A stretch of DNA of 13,606 nucleotides, from positions 1 to 13,606 of the forward strand of contig JAOPWK010000060.1 in the NCBI GenBank assembly GCA_025965735.1, in the 5' to 3' direction. Every line of letters begins with the position of its first letter. The stretch's first letter is position 1. Source of the stretch: Frankiales bacterium. Its GTDB lineage: Bacteria; Actinomycetota; Actinomycetes; Mycobacteriales; SCTD01. A program made the translations under genes and the position numbers. Positions 1-6,068 of the stretch are shown piece after piece. The notes under the pieces were generated by a model. It saw only the letters and a list, made by a program, of their open reading frames with translations. It was not told the origin of the DNA and searched no databases.

Positions 1-136
1 CGCGGCCGAGCGCGGTTTCGTCGACGCCGTCATCGAGCCCTCGCAGACGCGGCGTGAGGTGGCCAAGGCGCTGCGGCTGCTGCAGACCAAGCGGGAGACG
101 CTGCCGCCCAAGAAGCACGGGAACATCCCCCTGTGA
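1..136 (+). CDS. pccB: Acyl-CoA carboxylase beta (carboxyltransferase) subunit, 3' end only
   Basis: Only the last 44 codons are present, read from base 2 to the TGA at 134-136; the gene begins before the window. The tail contains AAERGFVDAVIEPSQTR and ends KKHGNIPL. That ending is typical of the decameric-type beta subunits of actinobacterial acyl-CoA carboxylases (PccB/AccD5 family), which transfer the carboxyl group from carboxybiotin to an acyl-CoA. Identity is strengthened by the next two genes, the epsilon and alpha subunits of the same cytosolic biotin-dependent complex. Propionyl-CoA is the likeliest substrate, but the residues that set acyl specificity lie outside the window, so acetyl- or longer acyl-CoA cannot be excluded. 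The stop is 49 bp before the epsilon gene, consistent with one operon. Confidence 0.9.
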   Translation, partial: AAERGFVDAVIEPSQTRREVAKALRLLQTKRETLPPKKHGNIPL

Positions 137-185
137 GAATCCCCATGCCGTCGCTCGATGCGCTCACGACGCGGCGCGGTTCCCG

Positions 186-407
186 ATGACCGACGACTCC
201 GTCGCGGTCAAGCCGCTGCTCACCGTCGTGCGCGGCGAGCCGACGCCCGAGCAGCTGGCCGCGGTCATCGCCGTCGTCAGCGCCCGCGCCACCGGCGACG
301 GCGCCGGCGAGGAGCCGCCGGTCCGATCGCTGTGGGCCGCCCCCGTGCTGCGCACCCCGCTCTTCCCCGCCCCCGGCGCCTGGCGCGCCTCCGCCCTTCC
401 CCGCTAG
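186..407 (+). CDS. accE: Acyl-CoA carboxylase epsilon subunit
   Basis: This 73-residue protein fits the small epsilon subunit that stabilises the alpha-beta complex of actinobacterial acyl-CoA/propionyl-CoA carboxylases. Two family hallmarks are visible. The N-terminal strand-helix reads LLTVVRGEPTPEQLAAVIAV (residues 11-30). The C-terminal tail has SLWAAPVLR (48-56) and ends PGAWRASALPR (63-73). Between them is a variable Gly/Ala/Glu linker. The ATG at 186 is the only sensible start, since no ATG or GTG lies in frame between the beta-subunit stop and this codon. No clear Shine-Dalgarno precedes it, so translation may depend on coupling to the upstream gene. It ends in TAG, and the alpha gene starts 13 bp later. 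In several other actinobacteria a maf-like gene separates epsilon and alpha; here they adjoin. Confidence 0.88.
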   Translation: MTDDSVAVKPLLTVVRGEPTPEQLAAVIAVVSARATGDGAGEEPPVRSLWAAPVLRTPLFPAPGAWRASALPR

Positions 408-410
408 GAG
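406..410 (+). promoter_or_regulatory. Shine-Dalgarno AGGAG for the alpha subunit, overlapping the epsilon stop
   Basis: AGGAG lies 10 nt before the GTG at 421 and shares two bases with the TAG stop of the epsilon gene (405-407). The ribosome site for the alpha subunit is therefore uncovered by ribosomes finishing epsilon, which would tie the output of the two subunits together. Confidence 0.6.
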
Positions 411-420
411 CCCCGACCCC

Positions 421-2169
421 GTGCGCAAGGTCCTCATCGCCAACCGCGGCGAGATCGCCGTCCGTGTCGCCCGCGCCTGCAAGGACGCCGGGCTGCAGTC
501 GGTTGCCGTCTACGCCGAGCCCGACCTGGACGCGCTGCACGTGCGCGTCGCCGACGAGGCCTTCGCCCTGGGCGGCACCACGCCGGGCGACTCGTACCTG
601 CGCATCGACAAGGTGCTGCAGGCGCTCGCCGACAGCGGCGCCGACGCGGTTCACCCCGGATACGGGTTCCTGTCGGAGAACGCCGAGTTCGCCCAGGCCG
701 TCATCGACGCGGGCGCGACCTGGATCGGCCCGTCCCCCAAGGCGATCGCGGCGCTCGGCGACAAGACGACGGCCCGGCACATCGCGCTGAAGATCGGCGC
801 CCCGCTCGTGCCCGGCACCGCAGACCCGGTCGCGGGCGTCGAGGAGGTGCTCGCCTTCGTGGAGGAGCACGGCCTCCCGGTCGCCATCAAGGCGGCGTTC
901 GGCGGCGGCGGTCGCGGCCTGAAGATCGCGCGCACGAAGGAGGAGGTGCCGGAGCTCTTCGAGTCCGCGGTCCGCGAGGCCGTCGCCGCCTTCGGCCGCG
1001 GCGAGTGCTTCGTGGAGCGCTACCTCGACAAGCCCCGCCACGTCGAGACGCAGGTCCTCGCCGACACCCACGGGAACGTCGTCGTGGTGTCCACGCGCGA
1101 CTGCTCGCTGCAGCGCCGCTACCAGAAGGTGGTCGAGGAGGCGCCCGCGCCGTTCCTGTCGCAGGATCAGCTCGACCAGCTCTACAAGGCGTCCAAGGAC
1201 ATCATCCGCGAGGCGGAGTACGTCGGCGCCGGCACGTGCGAGTTCCTCGTGGGCGCGGACGGTCTCATCAGCTTCCTCGAGGTGAACACCCGCCTGCAGG
1301 TCGAGCACCCGGTCACCGAGGAGGTCACCGGCGTCGACCTGGTGCGCGAGCAGTTCCGCATCGCCGACGGCGAGGCGCTGTCGTTCACCGACCCGGCGCC
1401 GCGCGGCCACTCCTTCGAGTTCCGCATCAACGGCGAGGACCCGGGCCGCGGCTTCCTGCCCGCTCCCGGCGCGGTGACCGAGCTCGTCACGCCGAGCGGC
1501 CCCGGCGTGCGCCTGGACTCCGGCGTCGAGGCCGGCTCCGTCATCGGCGGCGCCTTCGACTCCCTGCTGGCCAAGCTCATCGTCACCGGCGCCACCCGGC
1601 AGGAGGCGCTCGAGCGCAGCCGCCGCGCGCTGGACGAGATGCAGGTCGAGGGCATGGCCACGTTGCTGCCGTTCCACCGCAAGGTGGTCCGCGACGAGGC
1701 CTTCACCAGCGAGCCGTTCACCGTGCACAACCGCTGGATCGAGACCGAGTTCGACAACGACATCCCGCCGTACGGGGGCGCCGCGGAGGCCGAGGAGGCC
1801 GAGCCGCGCGAGAAGGTCGTGGTCGAGGTCGGCGGTCGCCGGCTCGAGGTCAGCCTGCCGGCCGGCCTGGGCGCGTCGTCCAGTGGCGGCGGTGGCGCGA
1901 AGAAGGGCGCTCCGAAGCGCTCGGCGAAGAAGGCCGGCGGCGCCGCGGCGTCCGGCGACAGCCTCACCTCGCCGATGCAGGGCACCATCGTGAAGGTGGC
2001 GGTCGAGGACGGCGCCACCGTCGAGGCCGGCGACCTGGTCGTGGTGCTCGAGGCGATGAAGATGGAGCAGCCCCTCAACGCCCACAAGGCCGGCACCATC
2101 AGCGGCCTCACCGCTGCCGTCGGCGAGGTCGTCACGAGCGGCGCCACCATCTGCGAGATCAAGGACTGA
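421..2169 (+). CDS. accA: Acyl-CoA carboxylase alpha subunit (biotin carboxylase + BCCP)
   Basis: This 582-residue cytosolic enzyme uses ATP and bicarbonate to carboxylate its own biotin, then presents it to the beta subunit. The N-terminus KVLIANRGEIAVRVARA is the biotin carboxylase signature. The ATP-grasp glycine loop AAFGGGGRGLK is at 158-168. The catalytic stretch FLEVNTRLQVEHPVTEE (285-301) supplies E287, N289 and R291, the counterparts of E288/N290/R292 in E. coli AccC. A Gly/Ala/Lys-rich flexible linker spans about 481-514. The BCCP domain follows (515-582) with EAMKMEQ, biotinylated on K547, 35 residues from the C-terminus as is usual. The length matches short actinobacterial alpha chains shared among several carboxylases. 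The start is GTG with an AGGAG site. Its TGA overlaps the presumed CTG start of the next gene. Confidence 0.96.
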   Translation: MRKVLIANRGEIAVRVARACKDAGLQSVAVYAEPDLDALHVRVADEAFALGGTTPGDSYLRIDKVLQALADSGADAVHPGYGFLSENAEFAQAVIDAGATWIGPSPKAIAALGDKTTARHIALKIGAPLVPGTADPVAGVEEVLAFVEEHGLPVAIKAAFGGGGRGLKIARTKEEVPELFESAVREAVAAFGRGECFVERYLDKPRHVETQVLADTHGNVVVVSTRDCSLQRRYQKVVEEAPAPFLSQDQLDQLYKASKDIIREAEYVGAGTCEFLVGADGLISFLEVNTRLQVEHPVTEEVTGVDLVREQFRIADGEALSFTDPAPRGHSFEFRINGEDPGRGFLPAPGAVTELVTPSGPGVRLDSGVEAGSVIGGAFDSLLAKLIVTGATRQEALERSRRALDEMQVEGMATLLPFHRKVVRDEAFTSEPFTVHNRWIETEFDNDIPPYGGAAEAEEAEPREKVVVEVGGRRLEVSLPAGLGASSSGGGGAKKGAPKRSAKKAGGAAASGDSLTSPMQGTIVKVAVEDGATVEAGDLVVVLEAMKMEQPLNAHKAGTISGLTAAVGEVVTSGATICEIKD

Positions 2170-2843
2170 CGACGCACCTCGTCACGGCGACCGGCGTCCG
2201 GATCGCCTACGAAGCCGGCGGCCTGGACGACGGACCGCCGATGGTGCTGCTGCACGGGCTCGGTGCCTCCAAGGAGGACTGGGCGCCGGTGACGGCGGCC
2301 CTCGGCGCGCAGCACCGCCTGGTGGCGCTCGACCTGCGCGGGCACGGCGGGAGCGACCACACGCTGGAGTACTCCTTCGCGCTGATGGCCGAAGACGTGG
2401 TCGACGTGCTGGACCAGCTGCGCCTGCGCGAGGTCGTGCTGGTGGGGCACTCCATGGGCGGAGCGGTGGCCTACCGGGTCGCGGCCGACCGGCCGGACCT
2501 GGTGCGGCGGCTGGTGGTCGAGGACGCCCCGCCGCCGTACGTCCGCGACCGGCCGCCTCCGCACCGGCCGGAGGGGGAGCTGCCCTACGACTGGGCGGTG
2601 GTGCTGGCGGTCGCCGCGGAGGTCGGGGCGGGCGACCCGGCCGCGTGGGAGTCGCTGGAGCGCATCGAGGCGCCGAGCCTGCTCGTCGCGGGCGGGCCGG
2701 ACAGCCACGTGCCGCAGCACCTGCTGGCCGAGGTGGCGCAGCGGATACCGACGGCGGAGCTCGTGACCATCCCGGTCGGGCACGACGTGCACGCCGACGC
2801 GGCGAAGGACTTCAGTCAGGCCGTCCTGAGCTGGCTGAACTAG
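2166..2843 (+). CDS. Alpha/beta-fold hydrolase with reduced cap; apparent CTG start
   Basis: A cytosolic serine hydrolase of about 225 residues; the substrate is unknown. The oxyanion loop is HGLG (30-33) and the nucleophile elbow GHSMGG has S96. The acid is probably D179 in AGGPDSHVP, and the catalytic His is H206 in PVGHDVH. The segment that usually forms the cap (about 121-168) is short and Pro-rich, so the enzyme is smaller than the usual 260-280 residues. The start is uncertain. Between the alpha-subunit stop and the conserved first strands there is no ATG, GTG or TTG in frame. The CTG at 2166 overlaps the upstream TGA as CTGA, in the same place where other genes here use GTGA, so I take it as the start. 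The next in-frame ATG (2241) would remove the first strands. The stop is shared with the convergent SHOCT gene. Confidence 0.82.
   Translation: MTTHLVTATGVRIAYEAGGLDDGPPMVLLHGLGASKEDWAPVTAALGAQHRLVALDLRGHGGSDHTLEYSFALMAEDVVDVLDQLRLREVVLVGHSMGGAVAYRVAADRPDLVRRLVVEDAPPPYVRDRPPPHRPEGELPYDWAVVLAVAAEVGAGDPAAWESLERIEAPSLLVAGGPDSHVPQHLLAEVAQRIPTAELVTIPVGHDVHADAAKDFSQAVLSWLN
2840..2843. other. CTAG shared stop codon of convergent hydrolase and SHOCT genes
   Basis: The plus-strand hydrolase stops with TAG at 2841-2843 and the minus-strand SHOCT gene stops with TAG at 2842-2840. The two genes thus overlap by the palindrome CTAG. No intergenic space exists for an intrinsic terminator, so transcription from each side must end inside the other gene or be stopped by other means. 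Confidence 0.9.
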
Positions 2844-3169
2844 GCCTCCAGCGCCTTGCGGCGTGCGGCCGCGTGCTCCTCGCTGCTGATGACGCCACGG
2901 CGGTGCAGGTCGTCCAGCTCGGTGAGGCGCTGCTCGAGCGGCTTCCCGCCAGGGCCGCGCAGCGCGTCGGCGATGAGCACCGACTCCGGCGTGAACGGGT
3001 CGACGCCCGCGCGCTTGGCGGCACGGGCGCCACGGACCATGGAGTAGCCGACGAACAGGAAGCCGGCCAGCACGATCAGCCCGACCACCACGAAGGCCGC
3101 GGTGAAGGCGGTCTCGAAGCCGGTCCCCCCGGCCGGCGGGACGCTCTCGAAGGCGCGGATCCGGTCCAT
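2840..3169 (-). CDS. Small membrane protein with C-terminal SHOCT domain
   Basis: A 109-residue protein with a short N-terminal tail (1-19) and one hydrophobic helix at about 20-44, with the core FVVVGLIVLAGFLFVGY. A basic stretch RGARAAKRAG follows and places the C-terminus in the cytoplasm. The end (78-107) reads LEQRLTELDDLHRRGVISSEEHAAARRK. This fits the SHOCT domain, a short helical module common at the C-termini of bacterial proteins and thought to mediate oligomerisation. The exact role is unknown. It lies 14 bp after the alcohol dehydrogenase stop in the same direction. No good Shine-Dalgarno precedes the ATG, but a TAGCGT box ends 6 nt upstream, so a leaderless transcript is possible. 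The stop is shared with the convergent hydrolase. Confidence 0.85.
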   Translation of the reverse strand: MDRIRAFESVPPAGGTGFETAFTAAFVVVGLIVLAGFLFVGYSMVRGARAAKRAGVDPFTPESVLIADALRGPGGKPLEQRLTELDDLHRRGVISSEEHAAARRKALEA

Positions 3170-3175
3170 GCCGTC

Positions 3176-3181
3176 ACGCTA
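3176..3181 (-). promoter_or_regulatory. Candidate -10 box TAGCGT for leaderless SHOCT-gene mRNA
   Basis: On the minus strand TAGCGT fits the actinobacterial TANNNT -10 form. It ends 6 nt before the ATG at 3169, so transcription would begin at or next to the start codon. This matches the absence of a Shine-Dalgarno. No convincing -35 element is visible. The gene may therefore be transcribed apart from the lpdA-adh operon upstream. Confidence 0.45.
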
Positions 3182-3183
3182 GA

Positions 3184-4194
3184 TCAGAACGACGTGATGA
3201 CCGTGATCCCCGGCGCGTGTCCCACGTGGGCCAGCGCCTGCGCCGCGTCGTCCAGGCCGATCTCGCGCGTCACCAGCAGGTCCGGCCGCAGCCGGCCGCT
3301 CGCGACCAGGTCGAGCAGCTCCGGGTAGGCGTGCGCGGCCATGCCGTGGCTCCCGAGCAGCTCCAGCTCCAGGCCGATGACCCGGTCCATCGGGAGCGGC
3401 GTCGGGCCACCGGGCAGCAGCCCGACCTGCACGTGCCGACCGCGCGGTCGCAGCGACAGCACCGCGTCGACGCAGGTCTGCGGCGACCCGAGGGAGTCCA
3501 GCGACAGGTGTGCCCCACCTCCGGTCGCCTCTCGTACCGCCTCCACGCCACCGGTGACTGCCCGGGCGCCGAAGGACTCCGCCAGCTCCAGCGCCGCGGG
3601 TGAGACGTCCACCGCCACCACGGAAGCGCCCATGGCGACGGCGATCTGGACAGCCGAGAGCCCCACGCCGCCGCACCCGTAGACGACGACCTGCTCGCCG
3701 GACGCGACCCGTCCCTGCTGGACCACAGCGCGGTACGAGGTGGCGTAGCGGCAGCCCAGGGACGCCGCCGTGGCGAAGCCCATCGAGGCGGGCAGCGCGA
3801 CGAGGTTCACGTCGGCGGCGTCGAGCGCGACGTGGGAGGCGAAGGACCCCCAGTGCGTGAAGCCGGGCTGGCGCTGCGCCGCGCAGACCTGGTGGTCGCC
3901 GGCCAGGCACTGGGCGCAACGGCCGCAGGCGCACACGAACGGCACCGTCACGCGGTCGCCGATCGACCAGCGGCGCACCGCCGAGCCGACCGCCGCGACC
4001 GTGCCGGCCAGCTCGTGGCCCGGCACGTGCGGCAGGGCGATGTCCGGGTCGTGCCCCTGCCAGCCGTGCCAGTCGCTGCGGCACACGCCGGTGGCGCCCA
4101 CCTGCACGACCACGCCGTCGTCCGGGGCCTCCGGCGCCGGCACGTCCTGCACGGCAAGCGGGCCGCCGAAGGCGGAGAAGACCAGCGCGCGCAC
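3184..4194 (-). CDS. Zinc-dependent alcohol dehydrogenase (MDR family)
   Basis: A 336-residue medium-chain dehydrogenase, full length for the family, expected to interconvert an alcohol and an aldehyde or ketone with NAD(H) in the cytosol. Catalytic zinc ligands are C38 (GVCRSDWHGW), H60-E61 (PGHE) and C148 (LGCRYATSY). The structural zinc loop is complete: C90, C93, C96 and C104 with the expected 2-2-7 spacing. The Rossmann motif GCGGVG is at 173-178, and D196 after the second strand (VVAVDVS) favours NAD over NADP. The substrate is not evident. The GTG start at 4194 shares one base with the TAG stop of the flavoprotein gene upstream (TAGTG), a typical reinitiation junction. The two oxidoreductases are therefore probably co-translated. 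A longer open frame upstream of the GTG has no family similarity and was ignored. Confidence 0.9.
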   Translation of the reverse strand: MRALVFSAFGGPLAVQDVPAPEAPDDGVVVQVGATGVCRSDWHGWQGHDPDIALPHVPGHELAGTVAAVGSAVRRWSIGDRVTVPFVCACGRCAQCLAGDHQVCAAQRQPGFTHWGSFASHVALDAADVNLVALPASMGFATAASLGCRYATSYRAVVQQGRVASGEQVVVYGCGGVGLSAVQIAVAMGASVVAVDVSPAALELAESFGARAVTGGVEAVREATGGGAHLSLDSLGSPQTCVDAVLSLRPRGRHVQVGLLPGGPTPLPMDRVIGLELELLGSHGMAAHAYPELLDLVASGRLRPDLLVTREIGLDDAAQALAHVGHAPGITVITSF

Positions 4195-5573
4195 TAGCCC
4201 TCGTGGTCGTGCAGCATCAGCTGGCGGGCGGCCTCGGTCACCGAGCCGGACAGCGACGGGTAGATCGCGAAGGTGTGCGCCACCTGGTCGGCCGTCAGGG
4301 CGTGCTGCACGGCCAGGGAGATGGTCATGATCAGCTCGCTGGCGTTCGGCGCCACCACGACACCGCCCAGGATCGTGCCCGAGCCGGGGCGGCAGAACAG
4401 CTTCACGAAGCCGTCGGTGATGCCTTGCATCTTGGCTCGGGCGTTCGTGGCGAGCGGGAGCGTGACGGTCTGCGTCATGACCTCGCCGGCCTCCACCTGA
4501 GTCTGCGTCACACCGACGGAGGCGACCTGCGGGTCGGTGAACACGTTGGCCGACACGGTCTTCAGCCGCAGCGGCGCGACCGCCTCGCCGAGCGCGTGCC
4601 ACATCGCGATGCGCCCCTGCATGGCTGCCACGGAGGCCAGCATGAGCACGCCGGTGCAGTCGCCGGCGGCGTAGACGCCGGGGACCGTGGTGCGCGAGAC
4701 GCGGTCCACCTGCACGAAGCCCTGCTCGGTCAGCGCGACGCCGGCCTCCTCCAGTCCCATGCCGGCGGTGTTCGGCACGGAGCCGACGGTCATCAGCGCG
4801 TGCGAGCCCTGGACGGTCGTGCCGTCGGTGAGGTGCACGACGACGCCGTCGCCCCGCCGTTCGACGCGGGCGGCACGGCCGCGGCGGACGTTCATGCCTC
4901 GCCGCTCGAACACCGTCTGGAGCAGCTCGGCCGCGTCGACGTCCTCACCCGGCAGCACCCGCTCGCGGCTGCTGACCAGCGTCACGTGCGAACCCACGGC
5001 CAGGTAGGCGTTGGCGAACTCTGCGCCGGTGACGCCGGAGCCGATGACGACCAGGTGCGTCGGCAGCTCCTCGAGGTCGTAGAGCTGGCGCCAGTCCAGG
5101 ATCCGCTCGCCGTCCGGCTCCGCGCCGGGCACGACGCGCGGCCGGGCACCGGTGGCGAGCAGGACGACGTCGGCCTCCACCTCGGCCACGTGTCCGTCCG
5201 GCGACTGCACCTCCACCAGGTGCGCGCTCTTCAGGCAGGCGGTGCCGGACAGGACCGTGACGCCCTCGTGGGCCAGCCGCCGCGTGATGTCGGCGGACTG
5301 CGCCAGCGCCAGCGCCTTGACCCGGGCGTTGACCTCGTCGACGGCGGTGACCACCTCGCCGACGGTGCGGACGCCGACGCGGTCGGCGTGCGAGAACGCC
5401 ATCATCGCCTCGCTGGTCGCGATGAACGTCTTGGACGGGACGCAGTCCGACAGCACGCACTGCCCACCGACACCGTCGCGGTCGATGAGCGTGACCTCGG
5501 CTCCGAGCTGGTCGGCGACCAGCGCCGCCTCGTACCCGGCCGGGCCGCCTCCGATGATGGCGATGCGCGTCAT
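4194..5573 (-). CDS. lpdA: Flavoprotein disulfide reductase family NAD(P)H dehydrogenase, LpdA-like
   Basis: A 459-residue FAD protein resembling mycobacterial LpdA (Rv3303c), an NAD(P)H:quinone reductase rather than a true lipoamide dehydrogenase. FAD binding: IIGGGPAGYEAA at 6-17 and GVYAAGDCTG in the second half. NAD(P) binding: VIGSGVTGAEF, followed by VSSRER, where Ser/Arg in place of an acidic residue hints at NADPH use. The redox loop reads GGQCVLSDCVPSK, with C39 and C44 in the canonical C-x4-C arrangement. The C-terminal IYPSLSGS has Tyr (438) and Gly (443) where lipoamide dehydrogenases have the catalytic His-Glu pair. ATG at 5573 is preferred over 5582 because GGGAG lies 10 nt upstream of the former and only about 2 nt upstream of the latter. 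It leads a minus-strand unit with the alcohol dehydrogenase and is divergent from the cyclotransferase across 42 bp. Confidence 0.9.
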   Translation of the reverse strand: MTRIAIIGGGPAGYEAALVADQLGAEVTLIDRDGVGGQCVLSDCVPSKTFIATSEAMMAFSHADRVGVRTVGEVVTAVDEVNARVKALALAQSADITRRLAHEGVTVLSGTACLKSAHLVEVQSPDGHVAEVEADVVLLATGARPRVVPGAEPDGERILDWRQLYDLEELPTHLVVIGSGVTGAEFANAYLAVGSHVTLVSSRERVLPGEDVDAAELLQTVFERRGMNVRRGRAARVERRGDGVVVHLTDGTTVQGSHALMTVGSVPNTAGMGLEEAGVALTEQGFVQVDRVSRTTVPGVYAAGDCTGVLMLASVAAMQGRIAMWHALGEAVAPLRLKTVSANVFTDPQVASVGVTQTQVEAGEVMTQTVTLPLATNARAKMQGITDGFVKLFCRPGSGTILGGVVVAPNASELIMTISLAVQHALTADQVAHTFAIYPSLSGSVTEAARQLMLHDHEG

Positions 5574-5583
5574 GGGTCCCATT

Positions 5584-5588
5584 CTCCC
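5584..5588 (-). promoter_or_regulatory. Shine-Dalgarno GGGAG of the lpdA-like gene
   Basis: GGGAG on the minus strand sits 10 nt before ATG 5573 and supports that start over the in-frame ATG at 5582. The spacing is a little long. Confidence 0.4.
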
Positions 5589-5602
5589 GCATCCCCGCTC
5601 GC

Positions 5603-5608
5603 TAGGCT
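5603..5608 (+). promoter_or_regulatory. Candidate -10 box TAGGCT for leaderless cyclotransferase mRNA
   Basis: TAGGCT fits TANNNT and ends 7 nt before the ATG at 5616, the classic arrangement for a leaderless actinobacterial transcript. No Shine-Dalgarno lies between the box and the start. No clear -35 is seen upstream. It shares the 42-bp divergent region with the lpdA-like gene. Confidence 0.55.
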
Positions 5609-5615
5609 CCGCGGC

Positions 5616-6068
5616 ATGACGCTCTACGCGGCGTACGGCAGCAACCTCGATCCCGAGCAGATGCACGTGCGCTGCCCCCACTCCCCCGTCGCCGGAACCG
5701 GCTGGCTGGAGGGGTGGCGGCTCACCTTCGGCGGCGAGGACCTCGGCTGGGAGGGCGCGCTGGCGACCGTGGTCGAGGCGCCCGGTGAGCACGTCTTCGT
5801 GGGGCTGTACGACATCACCGACGGCGACGCCGCCCAGCTCGACGCCTGGGAGGGCGCGGACAACGGGCTGTACCGGAAGATCCGGGTGCGGGCGCAGACG
5901 CTGGACGGCGAGCGGCTCGCCTGGGTCTACGTGCTGGACGGGTACGAGGGCGGCCTGCCGTCGGCGCGCTACCTGGGGGTGCTGGCCGACGCCGCGGAGG
6001 CCGCCGGGGCACCGGACGACTACGTGCGGGACCTGCGCACGCGTCCGTGCCGGTCCTCCGGGGTCTAG
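5616..6068 (+). CDS. Gamma-glutamylcyclotransferase-like protein (AIG2/GGCT fold)
   Basis: A 150-residue cytosolic protein of the GGCT superfamily. Characterised members release 5-oxoproline from gamma-glutamyl amino acids or related gamma-glutamyl amines. The substrate-cradle motif YGSNL is at 7-11. The family's catalytic acid is probably E79 in LDAWEG, followed by LYRKIRV. FVGLYDI (61-67) precedes it as in other members. The ATG at 5616 starts exactly at the fold's first strand (MTLYAAYGSN). Family knowledge supports the fold strongly, but the substrate is open because actinobacteria usually rely on mycothiol rather than glutathione. It converges on the EamA gene and shares its CTAG stop. 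A GCS2-type ligase lies about 2 kb away, hinting at related chemistry. Confidence 0.85.
   Translation: MTLYAAYGSNLDPEQMHVRCPHSPVAGTGWLEGWRLTFGGEDLGWEGALATVVEAPGEHVFVGLYDITDGDAAQLDAWEGADNGLYRKIRVRAQTLDGERLAWVYVLDGYEGGLPSARYLGVLADAAEAAGAPDDYVRDLRTRPCRSSGV
6065..6068. other. CTAG shared stop codon of convergent cyclotransferase and EamA genes
   Basis: TAG at 6066-6068 ends the plus-strand cyclotransferase and TAG at 6067-6065 ends the minus-strand transporter, giving a 4-bp tail-to-tail overlap identical to those at 2840 and 10982. Confidence 0.9.

Noticed and set aside
1867..1962. Gly/Ala/Lys-rich low-complexity stretch in the carboxylase alpha gene, considered as a repeat or insertion.
   Set aside because: It is the usual flexible linker between biotin carboxylase and BCCP domains, and the flanking domains are complete.
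277..2085. A minus-strand open frame of about 600 codons antisense to the carboxylase alpha subunit.
   Set aside because: It has low-complexity His/Asp/Arg/Leu composition typical of antisense shadow frames in high-G+C DNA. The sense gene is unambiguous.
4203..5615. A long plus-strand open frame opposite the lpdA-like gene that continues in frame into the cyclotransferase, suggesting an N-terminal extension.
   Set aside because: The upstream part is His/Arg/Gly-rich with no domain. The cyclotransferase fold begins exactly at ATG 5616, next to a -10 box.
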